64,000 bases of DNA from Alkalihalobacillus sp. FSL W8-0930 (GTDB lineage Bacteria > Bacillota > Bacilli > Bacillales > Bacillaceae_D). The stretch covers positions 248,001-312,000 of the forward strand of contig CP150183.1 of NCBI GenBank assembly GCA_037965595.1, read 5' to 3'. Made by a program: the position numbers and the translations under genes. The notes under the pieces were generated by a model that did no database searches, was not told the origin of the DNA, and saw only the letters and a program-made list of their open reading frames with translations. How positions within the stretch are numbered: the stretch's first letter is position 1; every line of letters begins with the position of its first letter. Below, one piece after another: positions 17,601 through 24,969 of the stretch.

Positions 17601-18221
17601 ATGGAGTTAGTAAACCAACGTGCCTATAAGGAATCAATTGAGGTCAGAGAGTTTGTCGCAACCTATGAAAAAGCATTGAACGCACCTGTTATACGTGCGT
17701 TTCTTGAAGAGGAACAACACATGAATCTGTTAATAGAGAGTATTGTAGAACCAACACCAAAAAATAGAGAGGCTGTGAATGAAAGCTTTCGAAGCTTTTA
17801 TATGGAGCTGCGATTAGTAAAATACCTATCTCAACTCATTCACTATTACTCCATTGATGTAAGCAAACGCTATAGGCGACACTTTGCAAGACATTCCTAT
17901 GTGATGGACCAACCGCTTTCAGATGATCACTCACTCTATCTTCACGATGTATTAGAATCGGAGGGTCCTAGTGTCGAGAGTCTTGTTACCGAGGGAGGGA
18001 GCGATTTGGAGCAAGTCATTGAGAACCCTTTACTATACAAGCATTTTCTCGCTCTCTCGGACAAGCAGAAGCAAGTACTCAACCTTTACTTTGTGGGTGG
18101 ACTCAGCCATAGAGTAATTGCTAAGAGGTTTGGAAGCACGCCGCAGAATATCTCTCAAATTGCGACAAGAGCTCTTGCAAAATTGAGATCAGCTATCAAT
18201 CAGGAGGACAAGCATGAGTAA
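17601..18221 (+). CDS. sigO: SigO-like sigma-factor subunit (region 4 component)
   Basis: Protein of 206 residues. The C-terminal part (about residues 145-200) is a sigma region 4-type helix-turn-helix: DKQKQVLNLYFVGGLSHRVI then AKRFGSTPQNISQIATRALA. The N-terminal part (MNLLIESIVEPTPKNREAVN, then a YMELRLVKYLSQLIHYYSID block) is not a canonical region 2 but matches what I recall of B. subtilis YvrI/SigO. SigO works only together with RsoA, which supplies region 2. The start ATG 17601 has AAAGGAGGT at a 7-nt spacing. It overlaps the downstream RsoA-like gene by 8 nt, showing translational coupling. Confidence 0.78.
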   Translation: MELVNQRAYKESIEVREFVATYEKALNAPVIRAFLEEEQHMNLLIESIVEPTPKNREAVNESFRSFYMELRLVKYLSQLIHYYSIDVSKRYRRHFARHSYVMDQPLSDDHSLYLHDVLESEGPSVESLVTEGGSDLEQVIENPLLYKHFLALSDKQKQVLNLYFVGGLSHRVIAKRFGSTPQNISQIATRALAKLRSAINQEDKHE

Positions 18222-18486
18222 CACAAAAAAAGATCTCATTCAAAAAATGGAACCAAAGATTAAGAAAAGCATTCGTCACATCCCTTGGCAGTACCGGGAA
18301 GACGTTGAACAAGAAATCAAGATGAAGGTGATGGAATCCATTGACAAAGTGAACACGTATGACGTCCCAAGTTTTTTTGAATACACAGCAAAAGAGAACA
18401 ACAAGAAAGCAGGAACAAGGAAAAAGAAAGCGAATAATAAGGGGAAAACGGAAGAGAGTAGGGTGACGGATGAATATGAATGCTAG
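18214..18486 (+). CDS. rsoA: RsoA-like sigma co-factor (region 2 component)
   Basis: Protein of 90 residues. MEPKIKKSIRHIPWQYREDVEQE resembles the core-binding/region 2 motif of sigma factors and the YvrHa/RsoA pattern of a YREDVEQEIKMKVME-type helix. The C-terminal third is a lysine-rich tail (KENNKKAGTRKKKANNKGK). The ATG lies inside the 3' end of the SigO-like gene. RsoA in B. subtilis binds SigO and together they form a functional sigma that activates oxdC and yvrJ. The family match is by pattern memory; the two-gene coupling and length strongly support it. Confidence 0.72.
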   Translation: MSNTKKDLIQKMEPKIKKSIRHIPWQYREDVEQEIKMKVMESIDKVNTYDVPSFFEYTAKENNKKAGTRKKKANNKGKTEESRVTDEYEC

Positions 18487-18895
18487 ACAAATCTTTGTGA
18501 ATCTCCCAGTCAAAGATCTTCAGAAATCAAAGGCCTTTTTTACAGAGGTAGGCTTTACATTTAATGAACAATTTGAAGATGAAAGCGCAACGTGTATGGT
18601 GGTTAACGAAACGATCTTTGTAATGCTCCTGGAAGAAGACCGCTACACATCGTTTACTAAAAAAGAAATCCCAAACACAAGCACCCACTCTGAAGCCATC
18701 GTCGCGCTCTCGCTGGATAGTCGCGAAGAAGTAGACGAAGTTGTGAACCGCGCATTCGCTGCAGGGGCGGGAACGTATAATGAACCACAGGATCACGGAT
18801 TCATGTATGGATGGAGCTTCGCAGACATCGACGGCCATCTGTGGGAGTTCTTTCATATGGACATGGCAGCAGCAGAAGCCGCAGCCAAGCAGTAA
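18470..18895 (+). CDS. VOC family protein (glyoxalase/dioxygenase fold)
   Basis: Protein of 141 residues resembling PhnB/lactoylglutathione-lyase-like VOC proteins: ARQIFVNLPVKDLQKSKAFF at the start, the metal-ligand-like block DHGFMYGWSFADIDGHLWEF near the end, with two beta-alpha-beta-beta-beta modules between. It overlaps the RsoA-like 3' end by 17 nt (start ATG 18470 or 18476), so it may be co-transcribed with the sigma pair. The substrate is unknown. T-rich sequence after the stop (18911-18926) could end transcription. Confidence 0.8.
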   Translation: MNMNARQIFVNLPVKDLQKSKAFFTEVGFTFNEQFEDESATCMVVNETIFVMLLEEDRYTSFTKKEIPNTSTHSEAIVALSLDSREEVDEVVNRAFAAGAGTYNEPQDHGFMYGWSFADIDGHLWEFFHMDMAAAEAAAKQ

Positions 18896-19081
18896 GTATC
18901 TTCGGATGCTTGCTGTTTTTTTTTTTGGGGTGAGGGGGAGAAGTGGAGCGTTAGCCAATTAAATTAGAGCGTTAACTAATCAAATCAATGCATTACGCAT
19001 CCTCATCCTTTTCAAACTCATTAATCCTTGATAAACTGAATATAATCTATTTTCTGAATTAATAAGAGGGGGTGCAACCCT

Positions 19082-19294
19082 GTGAGGCAGTTTATTCTAG
19101 GGTTATTGCTCTCATTTTTAGTGATAGGAATCTTAAGGTGGATCGGCGTTCCTTTCACCCCAGGTGATCTATTGCAGAACATGATCGGAGAACCAACTCC
19201 AATCAAATCAGTAGTGGTTATTCTTCTTGGGATAATCATCTTTTATCTAATCTTTCGTTCCATTCGTCATAAGACGCGAGAGAACGCATCTTAA
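19082..19294 (+). CDS. small two-span membrane protein
   Basis: A 70-codon ORF starting with GTG 19082, with AGGGGGT at an 8-nt spacing. The product has two hydrophobic segments (FILGLLLSFLVIGILRWIG and SVVVILLGIIIFYLIFRSI) separated by a short loop and a basic tail. No family is recognised. The gap between the VOC gene and this one carries a two-copy direct repeat GAGCGTTA(G/A)C(C/T)AAT at about 18945-18982. Confidence 0.5.
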   Translation: MRQFILGLLLSFLVIGILRWIGVPFTPGDLLQNMIGEPTPIKSVVVILLGIIIFYLIFRSIRHKTRENAS

Positions 19295-19350
19295 CTCTCA
19301 ATGTTTGAGAGTTTCTGAGTAATCTGATAAAATTAATATACATTCATATA

Positions 19351-19453
19351 TCTTATCAAGAGAGGCAGAGGGACTGGCCCTACGAAGCCCGGCAACCGAT
19401 TATTTATTCAGGTGCCAAATCCAGCAGAATGGAGATCATTCTGATAGATAAGG
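19351..19453 (+). promoter_or_regulatory. SAM-I (S-box) riboswitch aptamer
   Basis: The sequence contains the S-box landmarks in order: P1 5' strand CTTATC (19352-19357), AGAGAGGCAGAGGGACTGGC, GAAGCCCGGCAACC, GGTGCCAAATCCAGC and the P1 3' strand GATAAG (19447-19452). It is followed by a terminator hairpin at 19461-19490. S-box leaders shut transcription down when S-adenosylmethionine is plentiful, so the two downstream genes should be expressed under methionine or sulfur limitation. Confidence 0.95.
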
Positions 19454-19460
19454 AGTACGC

Positions 19461-19490
19461 ACACGTCTTCTTACAGAAGAGGTGTTTTTT
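19461..19490 (+). terminator. riboswitch-controlled terminator (SAM-I expression platform)
   Basis: ACACGTCTTCT and AGAAGAGGTGT (one mismatch) with a TAC loop and a run of T. It sits between the aptamer and the monooxygenase start codon. Confidence 0.85.
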
Positions 19491-19515
19491 ATTATAGAGA
19501 GTGGGGGCGTAATAG

Positions 19516-20571
19516 ATGAAGTATGGGTTTTGGCTACCTATTTTTGGAGGATGGTTACGCAATGTTCATGATGAGCAGATGCCGGCAACCTTTGAATATG
19601 CAAAGAAAGTCGTTCAAGCAGCGGAGGACTGGGGATATGATACCACTCTCCTTGCTGAGCTCTATTTAAACGATATAAAAGGTCCTGGTGAAGATGTACT
19701 GGAGGCATGGACCACGGCTGCGGCGCTTGCTGCGGTTACCTCTAAAATAGAACTTATGACAGCCATTCGTCCGGGTTTCCATAATCCGGCGACGACGGCA
19801 AAGATGGCGGCGAATATTGACCAGATTAGTAACGGCCGATTTACGTTAAATGTTGTGTCTGCTTGGTGGGCTGAGGAGGCGCGTCAATATGGCGGTGTAT
19901 TCACAGAGCATGATGAGCGCTATGCTCGAACCGAGGAGTTCATTGATGTATTAAAAGGGCTATGGACCGAGGAATCCTTCACGTACAATGGAACCTACTA
20001 TCAGCTAAAGGATACGAAGCTTTCACCAAAGCCTGTTCAGCGTCCGAACCCCATTCTTTATGCAGGTGGTGAGAGTGAGCAGGGCAAAACAACCATCGCT
20101 GAAAAATGTGACGCCTACGTCATGCATGGTGGTACGGTGGAAGAGATTCGCGCGAAGATTACTGATATGAAGGAACGCCGTAAGAAAACGGGGCACACGC
20201 CATTTTCACGTTTTGGGATGGCGGCTTACGTTATTTGCCGCGATACAGAAGAAGAGGCCCAGGCTGAGCTCGCTCGGATTACCGATGTGAAGGAATCGGA
20301 TGCCTATGCGGGGTACGATGATTTTACAAGCAAATCGCAGCTTGAACAGCAAATTAAGCTACAGGATTACTCGGTTTCCAACCGTGGTTTACGACCTGAA
20401 TTGATTGGGACACCAGAGATGATTGCCAAACGAATTCTTGAGTACGAAGAGGCAGGGCTTGATCTAGTACTCTTACAATGCTCGCCGCAATATGAGGAAA
20501 TGGAACGCTTCGCCCGCGACGTGATGCCAGTTGTTGAACAACTGAGAAAGCAAACAAAGGAGACAATCTAA
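19516..20571 (+). CDS. LLM class flavin-dependent monooxygenase, SfnG/SsuD-like
   Basis: Protein of 351 residues of the bacterial luciferase superfamily. It has the conserved TIM-barrel blocks MKYGFWLPIFGGWLRN, DQISNGRFTLNVVSAWW, FTEHDERYARTEEFIDVLKG and LSPKPVQRPNPILYAGG. The pattern is closest to SfnG (dimethylsulfone monooxygenase) and SsuD (alkanesulfonate monooxygenase), which use reduced FMN and O2 to release sulfite or sulfinate. The SAM-I riboswitch ahead of it independently indicates a sulfur-scavenging role. No flavin reductase gene is adjacent. It is coupled (1-nt gap) to an ATP-grasp gene. Confidence 0.88.
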   Translation: MKYGFWLPIFGGWLRNVHDEQMPATFEYAKKVVQAAEDWGYDTTLLAELYLNDIKGPGEDVLEAWTTAAALAAVTSKIELMTAIRPGFHNPATTAKMAANIDQISNGRFTLNVVSAWWAEEARQYGGVFTEHDERYARTEEFIDVLKGLWTEESFTYNGTYYQLKDTKLSPKPVQRPNPILYAGGESEQGKTTIAEKCDAYVMHGGTVEEIRAKITDMKERRKKTGHTPFSRFGMAAYVICRDTEEEAQAELARITDVKESDAYAGYDDFTSKSQLEQQIKLQDYSVSNRGLRPELIGTPEMIAKRILEYEEAGLDLVLLQCSPQYEEMERFARDVMPVVEQLRKQTKETI

Positions 20572-20572
20572 T

Positions 20573-21520
20573 ATGAAAAAGATCTACGTGATTCATGAAA
20601 ATCAGGAGTGGACCGTTCACTTATTTAACAGATTGGAAGAGTTGGGGCTTCCCTATGAGGATTGGCATTTAGGCAGTGGAGCCATTAACTTAAACGAGGC
20701 TCCTCCTGAAGGCATCTTTTATTCTCGTATGAGTGCTTCTTCTCACACACGAGGTCACCGGTATGCGCCTGAGCTTGCGGCAGCAGTGCTTTCGTGGCTG
20801 GAACGTCATGGGCGGACGGTGATTAATAATAGCCGGGCGCTACAGCTTGAGGTGAGTAAGGTCGTTCAATATATGGAGCTTGAGAAATTCGGCGTACGTA
20901 CACCAAAAACAGTGGCCGCTGTTGGTAAAGATCAAATCCTACAGGCTGCGGATACCTTTGAGGGACAAGCTTTTATTACGAAGCATAATCGTGCCGGAAA
21001 AGGGCTTGGTGTCCAATTGTTTCAGGACAAGCAGGCACTCCAAGCATATCTTGAAAGTGATACCTTTGAAGAGCCAGTCGACGGAATTACGTTACTACAG
21101 CAATACATTCAGGCACCGGAGCCATATATTACGCGTTGTGAGTTTGTAGGGGGAGAATTTGTGTATGCGGTGAGAGTGGATACGTCTGAAGGCTTTGAGC
21201 TATGCCCAGCAGATGCCTGCTCGATTGAAGACTTATTTTGTCCCGTTGGGGAAGAACCAAATGCGAAGTTCCAAATTGATCCAAGCTTTAACGAGCCTGT
21301 CCTCAGTCAATATGCTGAGGTATTAAAAGCAAATGGCGTTCAGATTGCCGGAATTGAGTGCATTCGTGATCAAGAAGGGAATCTGTATACGTATGACATT
21401 AATACAAACACAAACTACAACTCAGAAGCCGAGGAGAAAGCTGGCGTATTCGGCATGCTAGAGGTAGCGAAATATCTTGGTCTTCGTTTAAAAGAAGAAC
21501 AAGAAGCTCTTGTTTCATAA
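20573..21520 (+). CDS. ATP-grasp ligase (RimK-like), S-box regulated
   Basis: Protein of 315 residues with an ATP-grasp fold. The N-terminal ~100 residues are the pre-ATP domain (MKKIYVIHENQEWTVHLFNR). The central lysine block AFITKHNRAGKGLGVQLF binds ATP, LLQQYIQAPEPYITRCEFVG is a strand of the grasp, and the Mg-binding end is GIECIRDQEGNLYTYDINTN-TN, like the xDxNxN of RimK enzymes. Such ligases join an amine to a carboxylate or a peptide with ATP. It follows the monooxygenase by 1 nt and shares its riboswitch, so it probably acts on the same sulfur compound or its product. The substrate is unknown. Confidence 0.82.
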   Translation: MKKIYVIHENQEWTVHLFNRLEELGLPYEDWHLGSGAINLNEAPPEGIFYSRMSASSHTRGHRYAPELAAAVLSWLERHGRTVINNSRALQLEVSKVVQYMELEKFGVRTPKTVAAVGKDQILQAADTFEGQAFITKHNRAGKGLGVQLFQDKQALQAYLESDTFEEPVDGITLLQQYIQAPEPYITRCEFVGGEFVYAVRVDTSEGFELCPADACSIEDLFCPVGEEPNAKFQIDPSFNEPVLSQYAEVLKANGVQIAGIECIRDQEGNLYTYDINTNTNYNSEAEEKAGVFGMLEVAKYLGLRLKEEQEALVS

Positions 21521-21558
21521 AAAAACGTTCTGCATCCGTTAGGGTGCAGAACGTTTTT
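21521..21558. terminator. bidirectional hairpin terminator
   Basis: Perfect 14-bp arms AAAAACGTTCTGCA and TGCAGAACGTTTTT around a 10-nt loop, shared by the ATP-grasp gene and the convergent copD-like gene. Confidence 0.9.
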
Positions 21559-21563
21559 GTGTA

Positions 21564-23186
21564 TTAATGGTGAAACCCGCCACTCATTGAATCAAGCTCA
21601 AATGAGTCGAGCACATCGCCACTTTCATTAAGGATTTCCACCGTATGGGTTTCATACCAGCTCTCATCGCTGTCTGTGATCGAGACAAAGGTTTGGTCTT
21701 CGATTGGTGTAGTAACGGTTTCGCCAGAATAAATGATTCGTGCTTCGGTAGCCTCTGGAAGTGCTGTGTATCCAAAGGTTACATACGAAAATCTATAATT
21801 TGAGTTATGCCAAGTGCCTGTTTCAAAACGTTGAGTCTGCGTTCCATTTGTATTTGCACGACTAAACCCACCTTCTAAAACAAGTCCACTTAAAGGGATG
21901 CGAGTGAACTTCTCTTGGTTCACGGTCAGTTTTTCTAAGCCGAGATCTGTGTTATCCACCGTATAGATTGCGTAGGCAACATCTACACCAACATCTTCCC
22001 AAAGAACATCAATAGCAGCTTCTTCAGGATGACTCGCTGCGATGGCGTCCTCTATCTCAGAATACGACGTGTTATCTACATAGATTTCTCCAGGAGCAAG
22101 GGACATCATGATACCTATATATGAAGAAATGACCAGTAACCCCATCATAAGTGCAGAGAAAAAAGTTCCGCGCGTTAGCAATAAAATCGCCAGCCCAGCT
22201 AAAAAGAAAATAATAGATAGATAAAGAAATACAAACCCAATTGGTCCAGGTGAGAAGGACAGCAACTGAAACTGAGAAAGTGGTTCTTGAATGAATAGCT
22301 GAGTGATCCAGCTAACGGGCTCAGTTTGTAGCGTACGCAACACTTCGTGAGGGGGCTCAAGCTCAGACATAAACCCTGTCACAACGAAGATAAATAGTGC
22401 AATAACAGATTCAGCACGGAAAGACAGTTTTAACTGTGGCTCTGTCAGTCGAGGCTTCTTTAGACTGAGCATAATTAAATGCCTAAGCCCGAAAAATAGA
22501 AGTGGAACATACAGAATGTGTTTAATGAATAAAAGCTGACCATAAGATAACAGCCATCCATTAAAATAATCCTGAGTGACTTCCGTCAGTAAGAAAAAGC
22601 CTGTAAGCGACAGGAGTAATACCGCACCAGCAGCAACGGGTGAGAACCATTTATGAAGCGTTTGGCTATCGGGTAAGTTTTGTGCATACCAACCCATGAC
22701 AAATAATGGGCCAATCCAAGCAGCTACACTAATGAAATGGATAAAGGTAGAAACAAACCCCATCCAACCGGCGATGGACGTCCCGTGGCTTGCCCAACTT
22801 GCACATGTCATCAGAAGAACGGCTCCTGCTAGAAGAGCGTAATGAACCACTGGGGGCGATAGCTTTTTCATCCGACTTATAACGAACATACTAACGACAA
22901 CAACAATGGAAGCAATTAATGCTTGTCCAGCTGCGTATGTCAGTAAAACGGTTGTAACGGCATCAGACCACTTTGCCCCAAATTGGCTTGTCAGCGTATT
23001 GATTACATTCACAACCGGTACAGCAAGCAGGATCGGTATGGAAAGAAGGATACTTTCCACCGTTTGTCTGGATAACGTAATGTGTACCCGGAGTCTTTCT
23101 GGCAAGATCTGCAGAATGTAATATCCGGACACAATCGCAAACGCAATATATAGAAACACATTTGATAATTGAACAATGATAACCAT
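21564..23186 (-). CDS. CopD family membrane protein
   Basis: Protein of 540 residues. Residues ~1-390 form about nine or more membrane helices with the CopD pattern (HGTSIAGWMGFVSTFIHFIS and AAWIGPLFVMGWYAQ, histidines on adjacent helices, and KHILYVPLLFFGLRHLIML). The last ~150 residues form an extracytoplasmic domain. The family is associated with copper uptake or resistance (CopD, YcnJ). The methionine- and histidine-rich C-terminus ends SMSGGFHH. ATG 23186 has GGAGG at a 6-nt spacing. No CopC-like domain precedes it, so it is a CopD-only protein. Metal specificity is inferred from family. Confidence 0.78.
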   Translation of the reverse strand: MVIIVQLSNVFLYIAFAIVSGYYILQILPERLRVHITLSRQTVESILLSIPILLAVPVVNVINTLTSQFGAKWSDAVTTVLLTYAAGQALIASIVVVVSMFVISRMKKLSPPVVHYALLAGAVLLMTCASWASHGTSIAGWMGFVSTFIHFISVAAWIGPLFVMGWYAQNLPDSQTLHKWFSPVAAGAVLLLSLTGFFLLTEVTQDYFNGWLLSYGQLLFIKHILYVPLLFFGLRHLIMLSLKKPRLTEPQLKLSFRAESVIALFIFVVTGFMSELEPPHEVLRTLQTEPVSWITQLFIQEPLSQFQLLSFSPGPIGFVFLYLSIIFFLAGLAILLLTRGTFFSALMMGLLVISSYIGIMMSLAPGEIYVDNTSYSEIEDAIAASHPEEAAIDVLWEDVGVDVAYAIYTVDNTDLGLEKLTVNQEKFTRIPLSGLVLEGGFSRANTNGTQTQRFETGTWHNSNYRFSYVTFGYTALPEATEARIIYSGETVTTPIEDQTFVSITDSDESWYETHTVEILNESGDVLDSFELDSMSGGFHH

Positions 23187-23382
23187 GACCCGCCTCCAAC
23201 AGATAAGATCATTATTATTGTAACCACCACACTTAAAAAGAGACAAGCATCATAGTAAGGGAAACAGGTGATAAACCAATGAATGTGACGAACCTGTGCA
23301 CAGAAATCAATGAAACGTTTGTTTAAACTTTAGACAGTAAGGTAATGTGACGATGATCTTGCCTGATCGCTTCGTATGCACT

Positions 23383-23409
23383 ACACTATAGCAGTAGTTG
23401 CATAGTGTC
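23383..23409 (+). repeat. hairpin upstream of the purine riboswitch
   Basis: ACACTAT and ATAGTGT pair around a 12-nt loop directly before the aptamer. It could be an upstream helix of the leader RNA or a separate operator. Confidence 0.4.
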
Positions 23410-23411
23410 GT

Positions 23412-23481
23412 TATCATCGTATAGCCCCAATAATATGGATTGGGGGTTTCTAGTAGGAGCCATAAACTTCCTAGCTACGAG
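23412..23481 (+). promoter_or_regulatory. purine riboswitch aptamer, guanine type (C74)
   Basis: The aptamer has P2 CCCCAA...TTGGGG with loop TAATATGGA, the conserved J2/3 GTTTCTA (23446-23452), and P3 with loop GCCATAAA, all in register with the xpt aptamer. Joining J3/1 reads G-C-T-A, placing C at the specificity position (C74, base 23475), so guanine or hypoxanthine rather than adenine is the expected ligand. The base before it is G where xpt has A, a possible variation. P1 is short (TCGT with ACGA), plus weaker outer pairs. Confidence 0.9.
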
Positions 23482-23515
23482 AATAGGTTTGCCCTATTTT
23501 TGTAGCTATTTTTTG
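23472..23515 (+). terminator. riboswitch terminator overlapping aptamer P1 (ON-type platform)
   Basis: A 16-bp stem joins bases 23472-23487 to 23493-23508 (outer arms TAGCTAC/GTAGCTA, inner ATAGG/CCTAT with two G-U pairs), followed by six T. The 5' arm includes the aptamer J3/1 and the whole P1 3' strand, so ligand-bound aptamer and terminator cannot coexist. That predicts activation by ligand, as in the adenine pbuE switch. Confidence 0.8.
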
Positions 23516-23556
23516 TGGGCAAATCTTCTTTCATTTCAATGTGAGGAGTGATTAAA

Positions 23557-24894
23557 GTGGGAAGCATTTTAATTAAGCAAGCAGAATTGATTACGATGAA
23601 CAAGAATGAAGAATCGTTTGTAGGAGACCTTCTAATTGAGGGAACAACGATTAAAGCCATTGGATCAGACCTTGGGGATGTAGGTGCCGACAAGGTGATT
23701 GATGGCAGAGGCAGAACAGTGATCCCAGGATTTGTTCAAACTCATATCCATCTATGTCAAACAGCCTTCCGTGGTAAGGGGGATGACCTAGAATTAATGG
23801 ATTGGTTGCAAAAACGAATCTGGCCACTCGAAGCGGCGCATGATGAAGAATCGATTTATTATTCAGCAATGCTTGGAATTGGTGAGCTGATTCAAAGTGG
23901 AACCACCTCGATTGTTGATATGGAAACGGTCCATCATACGGATTCAGCCTTTCAGGCGATCTCTCAAACGGGCATTCGTGCATTAGCCGGAAAGGTCATG
24001 ATGGATAAGGGAACCGAAGTCCCTAAAGCATTACAAGAAAACACTCAGCAATCCATTCAGGAAAGCGTTGATTTATTAGAGAAGTGGCATAACCATGACC
24101 AAGGACGAATTCAATACGCCTTTACACCAAGGTTTGTTGTTTCATGCACAGAGCCTCTGTTAAAAGAAGTTCAATCCTTATCTGATCATTATCAGGTTAA
24201 GGTTCATACACATGCGTCGGAAAACCGTGGTGAGATTGAGATTGTGCAAGCGGAGACAGGTATGCGAAATGTGGTGTACTTGGATCATTTAGGACTGGCT
24301 AATGAACGATTGATCTTAGCGCACTGCGTCTGGCTGGATGAGCAGGAGAAGAAAATTCTTAAAGACCGTGGCGTAAAAGTGACACATTGTCCAGGCTCAA
24401 ACTTAAAGTTAGCTTCTGGTTTTGCGGAAATCCCAGATCTTTTAAGTCAGGATATTGCGGTAAGCCTTGGAGCGGATGGTGCACCATGTAATAACAACCT
24501 CGACATGTTTAATGAAATGCGACTCGCAGCCCTTATTCAAAAACCACTACACGGTCCAACGTCAATGGATGCAAGAACGGTCTTTCGTATGGCTACACTA
24601 GGTGGAGCGAAGGCGATTGGGCTGGAGAATGAGATTGGGAGTCTTGAAGTAGGCAAAAAAGCGGATATTGCCATTTTAAACTTAAATGATTTTCACACCT
24701 ATCCATCCTTTGATGTCGATACGATCTCTCGGATTGTTTATTCGGCTACACGTGCTGATGTCGAAACAACCATCATTAATGGAAAGATTGTCATGGAGAA
24801 CCGCATCATGAAAACACTTGATAAACAGCTTGTTCTAACTGAATCGAACCGAGTTATGAAGCGCTTAGTGAAGCGACTTCCGAAAATATCATAA
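23557..24894 (+). CDS. amidohydrolase (guanine deaminase / Trz-Atz family)
   Basis: Zinc-dependent deaminase of 445 residues in the amidohydrolase superfamily. The metal-binding HxH is in GFVQTHIHLCQTAFRGKGDD, further ligands are in VKVHTHASENRGEIEIV and ERLILAHCVWLDEQEKK, and the catalytic Asp is in AVSLGADGAPCNNNLDMFNE. The C-terminus has the beta-composite domain (IGSLEVGKKADIAILNL). The family includes guanine, 8-oxoguanine, 5'-deoxyadenosine and S-adenosylhomocysteine deaminases. The guanine riboswitch in its leader favours a purine substrate. GTG 23557 has GAGGAG at an 8-nt spacing; an in-frame GTG at 23548 overlaps that site and is unlikely. Confidence 0.85.
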   Translation: MGSILIKQAELITMNKNEESFVGDLLIEGTTIKAIGSDLGDVGADKVIDGRGRTVIPGFVQTHIHLCQTAFRGKGDDLELMDWLQKRIWPLEAAHDEESIYYSAMLGIGELIQSGTTSIVDMETVHHTDSAFQAISQTGIRALAGKVMMDKGTEVPKALQENTQQSIQESVDLLEKWHNHDQGRIQYAFTPRFVVSCTEPLLKEVQSLSDHYQVKVHTHASENRGEIEIVQAETGMRNVVYLDHLGLANERLILAHCVWLDEQEKKILKDRGVKVTHCPGSNLKLASGFAEIPDLLSQDIAVSLGADGAPCNNNLDMFNEMRLAALIQKPLHGPTSMDARTVFRMATLGGAKAIGLENEIGSLEVGKKADIAILNLNDFHTYPSFDVDTISRIVYSATRADVETTIINGKIVMENRIMKTLDKQLVLTESNRVMKRLVKRLPKIS

Positions 24895-24909
24895 CCATCA
24901 TTCATGCAT

Positions 24910-24966
24910 AGTCCCCCGGTCGAAGACAGATACTACAAACAAAATCTGTCGATCGGGGGACTTTTT
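24910..24966 (+). terminator. imperfect long hairpin ending in T5
   Basis: Arms AGTCCCCCGGTCGA...ACAGAT and ATCTGTCGATCGGGGGACT pair around a loop, followed by TTTTT. It terminates the amidohydrolase transcript and lies directly in front of the DUF421 gene's likely start. Confidence 0.7.
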
Positions 24967-24969
24967 AAG

